This document shows positions 57,158-64,000 of a stretch of 64,000 bases of DNA, one piece after another. Under the pieces are notes generated by a model that was not told where the DNA came from, ran no database searches, and saw nothing but the letters and a program-made list of their open reading frames with translations. Position 1 is the stretch's first letter, and each line of letters starts with the position of its first letter. The DNA comes from DAITAZ01 sp036824045 (GTDB lineage: Bacteria; Pseudomonadota; Gammaproteobacteria; Burkholderiales; Rhodocyclaceae). A program made the position numbers and the translations under genes. The DNA lies in NCBI GenBank assembly GCA_036824045.1, contig DAITAZ010000005.1:1-64000 (forward strand), written 5' to 3'.

Positions 57158-58375
57158 ATGAAATGGCTGAAACTGGCGGCCCTCAACGCCCTGCGCAACC
57201 GGCGCCGCTCCCTGGTCACCATCGCCATCGCCGCCCTGGGTACGGCGGCCATTTTGCTCGGCGGCGGTTTTGCCCTATTTACCTACGAGTCCCTGGCGGA
57301 AGCCAGCGCCCGCGACACCGGACATCTCATCGTCGCCCATCCGGGCTTCTTCGCGGACGAGGAAAAGGCGCCACTGGAACTGGGCGTGCCCCATCCGCAA
57401 GAGTTGGTCCGCCAGCTCCTGCGCGAACCAGCCGTGCGCACCGTGCTGCCCCGGCTGCAGTTCTCCGGTCTGGTCAGCAACGGGGACCGTTCGGAAATAT
57501 TCGTCGGCAGCGGCGTGGACGCGGAGCGGGAATTCACTGTCAAGGGCCCATTCCTGCGGCGCGTGGCCGGGGAGCTGCTCGACAGTGCCGCCCCCCGCCC
57601 CCAAGTGGTGCTGGGCGATGCGCTCGCCAAGCGCCTGGGGGCCATGCCCGGCCAGTCCCTGACCCTGCTGGCCACCACCACCGGCGGCGCCCTCAACGCG
57701 CTGGATGTGGACGTGGCGGGGGTGGTCTCCAGCGGCATTCCGGACGTGGACAAGCGCCTGCTGCTCACCGCCCTGCCCACCGCCCAGCAGCTCCTGGCCA
57801 CCGACCGGGTCAGCAGCCTCGGCGTGTATCTGCAGGAGATGGATCAGGTGGCGGACACCCGGAACCGCCTGCAGCCCGCCCTGGCCGCGGCCGGCCTCGC
57901 CACCCGGTCCTGGCGGGAGGAAGCCGTGTTCTACGAGGGCGTGCGCAACCTCTACAACCGCATCTTCGGTTTCATTGGCGCGATTCTGGGGGTGATCGTG
58001 GCCTTCGCCATTGCCAACACACTGGCCATGTCGGTGATCGAGCGCACGCGGGAAATTGGCGCCCTGCGCGCCATGGGCACGCTGCCGGCGCAGATTACCC
58101 GGCTCTTCGCCCTCGAGGGCGCAACCCTGGCGGGGGTCGGCGTGGCCCTGGGCGCGGCGGTATCCGGCGCTCTTTCCCTGGCCCTGCTCCACGCGGAAAT
58201 CCAGATGCCGCCGCCCCCGGGGCGCTCCACCGGCTACCCGCTGGTGGTGAGCGTCGACCCCGGGCTCTACGCAGCCACCGCCATCGGCCTCGTCCTGCTG
58301 TCCCTCGCCGTGGCCTGGCTGGTGAGCCGGCGCACGGCCCATCAACCCATCGTGGAGGCCCTGACCCATGTTTGA
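57158..58375 (+). CDS. ABC transporter permease, MacB/FtsX type
   Basis: 405 residues. A first membrane helix (about 17-39, with RNRRRSLVTIAIAALG just before and within it), a MacB-like periplasmic core domain (about 45-265), then the FtsX domain with three helices (about 268-292, 318-345, 368-392) and the motif ERTREIGALRAMGTLPAQI. MacB-type permeases pull substrates from the outer leaflet or periplasm instead of crossing the bilayer. It overlaps the LolA-like gene by 8 bases. Confidence 0.92.
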   Translation: MKWLKLAALNALRNRRRSLVTIAIAALGTAAILLGGGFALFTYESLAEASARDTGHLIVAHPGFFADEEKAPLELGVPHPQELVRQLLREPAVRTVLPRLQFSGLVSNGDRSEIFVGSGVDAEREFTVKGPFLRRVAGELLDSAAPRPQVVLGDALAKRLGAMPGQSLTLLATTTGGALNALDVDVAGVVSSGIPDVDKRLLLTALPTAQQLLATDRVSSLGVYLQEMDQVADTRNRLQPALAAAGLATRSWREEAVFYEGVRNLYNRIFGFIGAILGVIVAFAIANTLAMSVIERTREIGALRAMGTLPAQITRLFALEGATLAGVGVALGAAVSGALSLALLHAEIQMPPPPGRSTGYPLVVSVDPGLYAATAIGLVLLSLAVAWLVSRRTAHQPIVEALTHV

Positions 58376-59120
58376 GATCACGCTGCCAAAACGCTTCGCC
58401 GCCTGTGCCCTTTTTGTCCTGGCCACCCGCGTGTTCGCCGCCGAGCCCGACGTGCCGGCCCTGTTGCGGCAGGCCGACGCCTGGCGCCTGGCAGACAGCG
58501 CCGCTCAGGTGGAAACCCGGGTGCAAACCTACAAGGGAGACACCTTGGAGAAGGAGAAGCGATACACGGTGCTGTTGCGGGGCAACACCCATTCCCTGGT
58601 GCTCTTTCGCGCGGCAGGCGAAGCGGGCCAGAAAGTGCTGATGCTGGGCGAGGACTTCTGGATGCTGATGCCTACGAGCCAGCGCCCCATCCGCATCACC
58701 CCCATGCAGAAGTTGCTGGGCGAGGCTTCCACCGGAGACATTGCCACCCTGACCTGGTCAGGTGACTACACCGGCACCGTCCACCGCCAGGTGGAGGCGG
58801 ACGGACAACCGGGCCTGGAGCTGGAACTGGCGGCCACCCGCAAGAGCCTTTCCTATCAGCGCATCCTGCTCACCGTGGCGGCCAGGGATGGCAAGCCGGT
58901 CCGGGCCGAGCTGTTCGCTGCCTCGGGGCGCAAGGTCAAGGATGCGCGTTTCGGCTACGGCACCCTGGAAGGGAAGACAACCGTGACCAGCATGGTCCTC
59001 ACCGACGAGATCCAGACCGGCCAACGCACCGTGGTCAGTTATCTCAGCCGCAAACCGCGCAAGGTTCCGGACGAGTACTTCAACCCCCAGTTCCTGGTCC
59101 GCAACGAGGTCAACCCGTGA
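58368..59120 (+). CDS. LolA-like periplasmic carrier protein
   Basis: 250 residues with a signal peptide (about 1-24, FAACALFVLATRVFA, cut before AEP). The rest matches the outer-membrane lipoprotein-sorting (LolA-like) superfamily: RYTVLLRGNTHSLVLFR, GEDFWMLMPTSQRPIRITPMQ, and KVKDARFGYGTLEGKTTVTSM. Such proteins carry hydrophobic cargo across the periplasm. Coded between a MacB-type permease and a probable outer membrane protein. Confidence 0.88.
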   Translation: MFEITLPKRFAACALFVLATRVFAAEPDVPALLRQADAWRLADSAAQVETRVQTYKGDTLEKEKRYTVLLRGNTHSLVLFRAAGEAGQKVLMLGEDFWMLMPTSQRPIRITPMQKLLGEASTGDIATLTWSGDYTGTVHRQVEADGQPGLELELAATRKSLSYQRILLTVAARDGKPVRAELFAASGRKVKDARFGYGTLEGKTTVTSMVLTDEIQTGQRTVVSYLSRKPRKVPDEYFNPQFLVRNEVNP

Positions 59121-60340
59121 AAACGGCCGCAGCCGCCTGCGCAGCGCTCCTGCTGCTGCCCCCGGCCTGGGGTGGCGACCCGCCGGAAGCCGCGGCCACC
59201 TCCACCGGCAACTGGAGCGCAAGCCTGAGGCTCCAGGGCGCCCACCGCCAAGCCAACGATGCCAGCGCCTTTGCCCCGGCGGCCCGTTACACCGGCGCCG
59301 CGGCCGACGAGCATCAGGCCGCTCTGGAACTGCGGGGCCAGACCGGCCCGCTGCGGGGCGTAGTCACCACCCGCGGGGAACGCCGGACGGCGCAGGACTG
59401 GGCGGGCCACTGGGTCGTCAACGAACTCGTGCTGGAATCAGCCCTGCCCGGCACGGCCGCCTATTACTCGGTCGGGAAGAAGATGCTGAGCTGGGACGTA
59501 GGCTACGCCTGGCGCCCCCTGGACGTACTGCAGCGGGAAGACCGGCGCACGCTGGTGCCGGTCACGCTGGAGGGCATCCCCCAACTCAGCGTCGAATGGT
59601 TCGGGGCGGACAGCGCCGTGGCGCTCCTGCTCACCAATCCGGGCAAGGGCCGGGCCGCCCGGCCGCGGGACGACGCCGCGCTCACCCTGCGCGCCTTTCG
59701 CCGGGCGGCCGCTAGCGACCTTTACGGGCTCGCCCGCTGGTCGGAGCGCTACGGGGTGGAAACGGGCGGGGCCTTCTCTCACGTACTGGACGAGAGCCTC
59801 GAACTGCATGGCTCGGCCCTGTGGCAACAACGTTTCGAGCGCTGGCGCAATGCCGGAAACGGCGCCCCCTGGCAGGTGGACACCGCCCCGGCCGGCCACA
59901 AGCTCCTGCTGGGTGCCACGTGGACCAACGCTCGCCACACGTCGATCATCCTGGAGGCTTGGTACGACCGCAGCGGCCTCACCGCCGCCCAGTGGCGCAG
60001 CATCTCCGCCGACAGCCGGGCACTGGCGCTCCAGCCCTTGCCGGCCGAGGCCATTGCAGGGCTCAGCGCGCGGGGGGCGGAGGCATACCGGACCGAGACC
60101 AGCGCCCGCAGCCAGGTCTTCCTGCGGCTGAGCCAGAAACTGGGAGACGTGGAAATCGCGGCCGACCAGATGCGATCCCCCGCCGATGGCGGGCACGTGA
60201 CCACCCTCGCTGCAACCTGGAGCCGCAATGCCTGGCGGCTCGATGCCGGCCTGCGCCGCTTCGGCGGCCCTGGCGATTCCGCCTGGGGCAACGCTCCCAG
60301 CCGGCACATCTGGTTTGCGCAAGTCCAACTCGGCTTTTAA
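59117..60340 (+). CDS. Probable outer-membrane beta-barrel protein
   Basis: 407 residues with a signal peptide (about 1-19) and alternating polar/hydrophobic strands rich in Trp, Tyr and Arg. It ends in WFAQVQLGF, with the terminal Phe typical of outer-membrane barrels. Strand-like segments include GNWSASLRLQGAHRQ near the start. No named family recognised. GTG 59117 overlaps the stop of the LolA-like gene. Last gene of the cassette, followed by a 13-bp hairpin. Confidence 0.82.
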   Translation: MKTAAAACAALLLLPPAWGGDPPEAAATSTGNWSASLRLQGAHRQANDASAFAPAARYTGAAADEHQAALELRGQTGPLRGVVTTRGERRTAQDWAGHWVVNELVLESALPGTAAYYSVGKKMLSWDVGYAWRPLDVLQREDRRTLVPVTLEGIPQLSVEWFGADSAVALLLTNPGKGRAARPRDDAALTLRAFRRAAASDLYGLARWSERYGVETGGAFSHVLDESLELHGSALWQQRFERWRNAGNGAPWQVDTAPAGHKLLLGATWTNARHTSIILEAWYDRSGLTAAQWRSISADSRALALQPLPAEAIAGLSARGAEAYRTETSARSQVFLRLSQKLGDVEIAADQMRSPADGGHVTTLAATWSRNAWRLDAGLRRFGGPGDSAWGNAPSRHIWFAQVQLGF

Positions 60341-60373
60341 GCAAAGGGCTACACGCCCGGACCGTCAACGGCA

Positions 60374-60416
60374 CCGGGCTGGAGGACGCCGCGCAGCGCA
60401 GCATCCTCCAGCCCGG
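60374..60416 (+). terminator. Long hairpin after the transport cassette
   Basis: A 13-bp perfect stem, CCGGGCTGGAGGA (60374-60386) with its complement at 60404-60416, and a 17-base loop. No T run follows. It lies between convergent genes and may serve either. Confidence 0.5.
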
Positions 60417-60438
60417 AGGGAATTCTGGACTTACCCGC

Positions 60439-60618
60439 TCAGTTGTACCCGACGATAGCCACCGGCTTGATCTGACGGTCGGTCTGCGGGTCGTTGGCGG
60501 AATCCACAGCGTTGGGCGGCAGATTGGCCAAGGGCTGGCCCTCGTGGGTCTGCTCTTCCGGATGGGTGACGTCGCCTTTGACGAAATGAGGTTTCTGGTT
60601 CAGAAAGAAAGCTTGCAT
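60439..60618 (-). CDS. Small 59-residue protein of unknown function
   Basis: 59 residues, with no signal peptide or membrane segment. The N-terminus is QAFFLNQKPHFVKGD, the middle is polar and Pro/Asn/Glu-rich (THPEEQTHEGQPLANLPPN), and the end is KPVAIVGYN. A strong AGGAG lies seven bases before the ATG, and a TAGTAT -10 lies about 100 bases upstream. I do not recognise it. The leader-plus-short-hydrophobic-end layout could fit a modified-peptide precursor, but no maturase is nearby, so that is only a thought. Confidence 0.72.
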   Translation of the reverse strand: MQAFFLNQKPHFVKGDVTHPEEQTHEGQPLANLPPNAVDSANDPQTDRQIKPVAIVGYN

Positions 60619-60900
60619 TCGTGTCTCCTGGATATCGAATGAGGGAGTGAGCGTGCCGTTTTGCGGCTTGCCCGGTGCCCGGCCTCGGGGGCCCGGCAGA
60701 GGGTTGCAATTCACCAATACTACGTTACGTTTCCTTGTGTTACGAGGAAGAATTCACGTTATTTGCTAAGACATCTCACATTTTTTGAAGTTCCGTGAAA
60801 TGGTGTAGGAGATAACGGCTGCACACCCGCGGCGGCTGACAGGAATCTGCCGGGCGGCGCGCAATTAATCACAACAAAATGTAAGCGGGCCTCGGAAGGC
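60619..60900. other. Spacer upstream of the 59-residue gene
   Basis: About 280 bases, AT-richer than average, without a gene. It holds the possible promoter of the small gene and a direct repeat; the rest shows nothing I can name. Confidence 0.55.
60717..60744 (-). promoter_or_regulatory. Possible promoter of the 59-residue gene with direct repeat
   Basis: TAGTAT (60717-60722) on the minus strand, preceded by two copies of CGTAAC (60724-60729 and 60739-60744) 15 bp apart. The repeats occupy the spacer, where a regulator could bind. No clear -35. Confidence 0.4.
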
Positions 60901-60927
60901 AAAAAAAAAGCAGCACCGAAGTGCTGC
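60901..60927 (-). terminator. Strong terminator of the pnt operon
   Basis: GCAGCAC and GTGCTGC form a 7-bp stem with a TTCG loop (minus strand), followed by nine T. It lies 30 bases after the pntB stop codon. Confidence 0.95.
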
Positions 60928-60957
60928 CTTGTGCTGCGGCCAACGGCCCCTGCAAGA

Positions 60958-62334
60958 TCAGCCGGCCATGGCCTTGATATGGGTGATGATCTCGGCGACC
61001 ACGCCCTGGGCGGAGCCGTAGCAGAGCCGGGTGTTCTCGGCATAGAACAGGGCGTTCTCCACCCCCGAGTAGCCCGCCCCCTTGCCGCGCTTGATCACGA
61101 TGCAGTTCTGCGCCCGATCCGCGTCCAGAATGGGCATGCCATAGATGGGGCTGCCCTTGTCAGTGCGGGCCACGGGATTGACCACGTCGTTGGCGCCAAT
61201 CACCAGGGCCACGTCCGCCTGCGGGAAGTCGGAATTGATCTCGTCCAGGTCGAAGATCTTGTCGTAGGACACCCCGGCCTCTGCCAGCAGGACGTTCATG
61301 TGCCCGGGCATGCGCCCCGCCACCGGGTGGATGGCAAAACTGACCTCCACCCCCGCTTCTTCCAGCAGCTTGGTCATCTCCTGGACCTTGTGCTGGGCGC
61401 CGGCCACCGCCATGCCGTAGCCGGGGATGATGATGACCTTGCTCGCGTAGCGCATCATGGCGGCAGCATCCAGCGCCGACACCTCCTTCATGGTGCCTTC
61501 CATGGCTGCCCCCCCCTGGGCCTCGCCGGTGATGGGCGTAAACAGCACATTGGAGATGGGCCGGTTCATGGCCTTGGCCATGAGCTGGGTGAGCAGGGTA
61601 CCGGAGGCCCCCACCACGATGCCGGCCACGATGAGCGACGGATTGCCCAGCACATAGCCCTCGAAGCCAACCGCCAGCCCGGTGAAGGCATTGAGCAGGG
61701 AAATGACCACCGGCATATCCGCCCCACCGATGGGCGAAGTGAGGATGACGCCCAAGACCAGGGACAACACGAAGAACGCGACGACCAGTTGCGAAGACGG
61801 ATGGCCACTCGCCACCATCATCACCCCCAGCCCCACGGCCACCAGCGCCAGCAACACGTTCACCGCGTTCTGGGCAGGCAGGCGATAGGCCTTTTTCATG
61901 ATGCCCTGGAGCTTGGCAAAGGCAATGCAGGAGCCAGAAAAGGCCACCGAGCCAATGAGGGCACCCAGGGTTGCCAGCGCGGTGACCACCGGGCTATGCA
62001 CCTCCCCCCGGGCGAACTCCAGCGCCGCAATGGCCGCCGCGGCCCCACCCCCCATGCCGTTGTAGATGGCCACCATCTGCGGCATGTCGGTCATCTTCAC
62101 CACCTTGCCGGCCCACCAGGCCACGGCGGCACCGATAACGATGGCGGCGATCATCCAGCCGTAGTTCTGCATGCCGGGCCAGGCGAAGGTGACAAGGGTG
62201 GCGGCAATCATGGCGAAACCGGCCCACTGGATGCCTTTCTTGGCGGTGACCGGCGAACTCATGGCCTTGAGGCCGAGGATGAACAGCACCGCCACCACGA
62301 AGTAGGAGGCGTCGATCAGCAGCCGGGCGCTCAT
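60958..62334 (-). CDS. pntB: NAD(P) transhydrogenase subunit beta PntB
   Basis: 458 residues. About nine membrane helices form the proton-translocating domain II, followed by the NADP(H)-binding domain III, recognisable by IIPGYGMAVAGAQHKVQ, HPVAGRMPGHMNVLLAEA, and ANDVVNPVARTDKGSPI. With PntA it couples proton flow to NADPH formation from NADH. Start overlaps the pntAB stop codon. Confidence 0.97.
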   Translation of the reverse strand: MSARLLIDASYFVVAVLFILGLKAMSSPVTAKKGIQWAGFAMIAATLVTFAWPGMQNYGWMIAAIVIGAAVAWWAGKVVKMTDMPQMVAIYNGMGGGAAAAIAALEFARGEVHSPVVTALATLGALIGSVAFSGSCIAFAKLQGIMKKAYRLPAQNAVNVLLALVAVGLGVMMVASGHPSSQLVVAFFVLSLVLGVILTSPIGGADMPVVISLLNAFTGLAVGFEGYVLGNPSLIVAGIVVGASGTLLTQLMAKAMNRPISNVLFTPITGEAQGGAAMEGTMKEVSALDAAAMMRYASKVIIIPGYGMAVAGAQHKVQEMTKLLEEAGVEVSFAIHPVAGRMPGHMNVLLAEAGVSYDKIFDLDEINSDFPQADVALVIGANDVVNPVARTDKGSPIYGMPILDADRAQNCIVIKRGKGAGYSGVENALFYAENTRLCYGSAQGVVAEIITHIKAMAG

Positions 62335-62627
62335 TGCTTGCCCCCCCGGTCGGTCTTGAACATGGCGAGCATGCGCTCGGTGACCACGTACCCTCCAGCC
62401 GCATTGGCCGCGCCCAGCAGCACGGCGACGAACCCGATGGCAATCTGCAGCGGATCATCCGGGTTGGCCTGACCCAGCGCCACCATGGCGCCCACCAGCA
62501 CCACGCCGTGAACAAAGTTGGAGCCGGACATCAACGGCGTGTGCAGGATCACCGGCACCCGCGAAATCACCTCGTAGCCGGTAAAGGCCGCGAGCATGAA
62601 GATGTAGATTGCAGCAATACCTTCCAT
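62331..62627 (-). CDS. pntAB: Transhydrogenase small membrane subunit (PntA part 2)
   Basis: 98 residues with three membrane helices, equal to the C-terminal membrane part of E. coli PntA but coded separately. Landmarks: IFMLAAFTGYEVISRVP, LHTPLMSGSNFVHGVVLVGAM, and GFVAVLLGAANAAGGYVV. ATG 62627 has AGGGAG seven bases upstream. Confidence 0.95.
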   Translation of the reverse strand: MEGIAAIYIFMLAAFTGYEVISRVPVILHTPLMSGSNFVHGVVLVGAMVALGQANPDDPLQIAIGFVAVLLGAANAAGGYVVTERMLAMFKTDRGGKQ

Positions 62628-62638
62628 GGTGTTCTCCC

Positions 62639-63763
62639 TCACAGTCCCAGCACTTTTTTCACGCCTTCGTGGCGCACCTGCCCGTCGTGGGTCAGGCAGG
62701 CCCCGGCGAGCACCTCGTCGCTCCAGTCGAGCGACAGCACGCCATCCTTGATGAAGGGGGAGATGAAGTTGTAAAGGTTCTTGGCGTACATCTCGGAGGC
62801 ATGCACGGGCATCTGGGCAGGCAGGTTTACCGGGCCGATCACCGTCGCCGGGCCTGCCCTCACCACCTGCCCTGCCACCGTGCCCGCCACGTTGCCACCG
62901 GATTCGGCGGCCATGTCCACCACTACGGCCCCCGTCTTCATGCCCGCCACCATGTCGGCGGAGATGATCTGCGGCGCACGCTTGCCCGGTATGGCCGCCG
63001 TGGTGATGAGCACGTCACAGGCCGCCACGGCACGCGCCAGCTTGTCGGCCTGCTGGCGCTTTTCATCGTCGGTCAGTTCCCGGGCGTAGCCCCCGCTGCC
63101 GGCCGCAGACACCCCGGTGTCCACAAACTTGGCGCCCAGGGATTCGATCTGCTCACGGGTTTCGGGGCGAACATCGTACGCCGACACCACAGCCCCGAGC
63201 CGGCGGGCGGTGGCGATGGCCTGCAGACCCGCCACCCCGGCACCGATCACGAGCACCTGCGCGGGGCGGATGGTGCCGGCCGCGTAGGTGAGCATGGGAA
63301 AGAACTTGGGCGAGTGCCGCGCCGCGATGACGGCGCACAGGTAACCGGCCACGGCCGCCTGGCTGGAGAGCGCGTCCATGCTCTGGGCACGGGAAATGCG
63401 CGGAATCAGTTCCACGGCAAAGCTGGTGATGTTCCGGCTGGCCAGCCGCTGCAGTCGCTCCACATCCTGATAGGGCTGCAGGTAGCCCAGCAGCACCGTT
63501 CCCGGCGCCAGGGCATCGATCTCTTCCAGGCTCGGCGGCTGCACCCGCAGCACCACCTGGGCGGCGCGGTACACCTCGTCCGCCGTCCCGCACACGGTCG
63601 CGCCGGCAAAGGCCTCGTCGGCGATACAGCTCTGGGCCCCGGCCCCGACCTGGACAAACAACTGCACGCCCAGGCCGGTGTATTTCTTGGCCACGTCGGG
63701 CACCAGGGCAACGCGGGTCTCGCCCGCCTGGGTCTCGGCGGGTATTCCTATGGTCAACGGCAT
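62639..63763 (-). CDS. pntAA: Transhydrogenase NAD-binding subunit (PntA part 1)
   Basis: 374 residues of domain I, homologous to alanine dehydrogenase. GIPAETQAGETRVALVP at the start, NAD-binding VIGAGVAGLQAIATARRLGA, SAYDVRPETREQI, and VDMAAESGGN. The split PntA arrangement (pntAA-pntAB-pntB) is known from many alpha- and betaproteobacteria. ATG 63763 has GGGAGG nine bases upstream. Confidence 0.96.
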   Translation of the reverse strand: MPLTIGIPAETQAGETRVALVPDVAKKYTGLGVQLFVQVGAGAQSCIADEAFAGATVCGTADEVYRAAQVVLRVQPPSLEEIDALAPGTVLLGYLQPYQDVERLQRLASRNITSFAVELIPRISRAQSMDALSSQAAVAGYLCAVIAARHSPKFFPMLTYAAGTIRPAQVLVIGAGVAGLQAIATARRLGAVVSAYDVRPETREQIESLGAKFVDTGVSAAGSGGYARELTDDEKRQQADKLARAVAACDVLITTAAIPGKRAPQIISADMVAGMKTGAVVVDMAAESGGNVAGTVAGQVVRAGPATVIGPVNLPAQMPVHASEMYAKNLYNFISPFIKDGVLSLDWSDEVLAGACLTHDGQVRHEGVKKVLGL

Positions 63764-64000
63764 CAGAAGTCCTCCCGATTGGTTCTGAACAGCCAGCCAG
63801 GGAGCAACGGACGGCGGGAATGCGGGCTTGAGCCCGATGAGGCACGCAGCAACATCCTTGCGCGTTTCTCGCCGAGGTGACTCTGGCACTGGGCAAATTG
63901 GAATCGACCGCCCCGGAATCGCCATCGCGTTGAACAACGCGGCGGCAGATGTACCCGTAACGGTCCTGCTTAACTGGGACCGGAGAGCGGATCACGCCGC
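63764..64000. other. Upstream region of the pnt operon, window edge
   Basis: No gene is supported here. The pnt promoter should lie in this stretch, but I could not pick out a convincing one. Confidence 0.5.

Noticed and set aside
60439..60618. The 59-residue protein as PqqA
   Set aside because: The Glu/Tyr crosslinking motif of PqqA is absent and no pqq genes are adjacent.

Overview
This is a GC-rich, gene-dense chromosomal segment of a Gram-negative bacterium, most likely a betaproteobacterium close to Rhodocyclales/Nitrosomonadales. The reasons are the uninterrupted mraZ-to-lpxC division and cell wall (dcw) cluster followed by an M23 peptidase gene, secA and argJ, a class A RNase P RNA next to a phasin gene, a pyrC/DUF3025 neighbourhood and an EI24-family protein. 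The placement is inferred from gene content and order; no 16S rRNA or tRNA gene is in the window. I saw no insertion sequence, CRISPR array, prophage or integrase, so the segment looks like stable core chromosome with a few lineage-specific cassettes.

Layout. 1-5.1 kb, minus strand: argJ (cut by the window edge), secA and an M23 peptidase gene. A divergent dciA (DUF721) and a 60-residue membrane protein follow. 5.8-24.5 kb, minus strand: the whole dcw cluster, transcribed mraZ-rsmH-ftsL-ftsI-murE-murF-mraY-murD-ftsW-murG-murC-murB-ddl-ftsQ-ftsA-ftsZ-lpxC, with many 4-base start/stop overlaps. Upstream of mraZ is a good sigma70 promoter overlapped by TGGG repeats at exact 10-bp spacing, the expected MraZ operator. 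24.8-26.3 kb: rnpB and a phasin gene with its own promoter and a strong terminator. 26.4-32.0 kb: hrpA, an EI24 membrane protein and a CinA-type protein.

32.2-39.3 kb, minus strand: the most interesting region. Nine genes lie on one strand: a bactofilin, a helical protein, a protein with a receiver-like domain and long Pro/Ala linker, a small MglA-like GTPase, an unknown protein, a Roadblock/LC7 protein, an Aer-type PAS protein, a leaderless PhnD-fold protein and a miniature FimV. The combination resembles the parts list of the Myxococcus polarity system (MglA, MglB, RomR, bactofilin) with a polar hub and two possible input sensors added. I propose it as a candidate uncharacterised polarity or envelope-organising module.

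39.3-46.1 kb: a possible small RNA, DUF3025, a lipoprotein, pyrC, rsmI, yraN, an exported HIRAN-domain protein, an aldo-keto reductase and rlmM. 46.3-50.8 kb, plus strand: a RhlE-type helicase, an AbrB-family permease, and a trans-aconitate methyltransferase next to PrpF. 50.8-55.0 kb, minus strand: two overlapping sensor kinase genes. 55.3-60.3 kb, plus strand: a cassette of a periplasmic protein, ABC ATPase, DUF2214 protein, MacB/FtsX-type permease, LolA-like carrier and a probable outer-membrane barrel, which reads like an inner-to-outer-membrane transport route. 60.4-64.0 kb, minus strand: an orphan 59-residue protein and the three-gene proton-translocating transhydrogenase (pntAA-pntAB-pntB) ending in a strong terminator.
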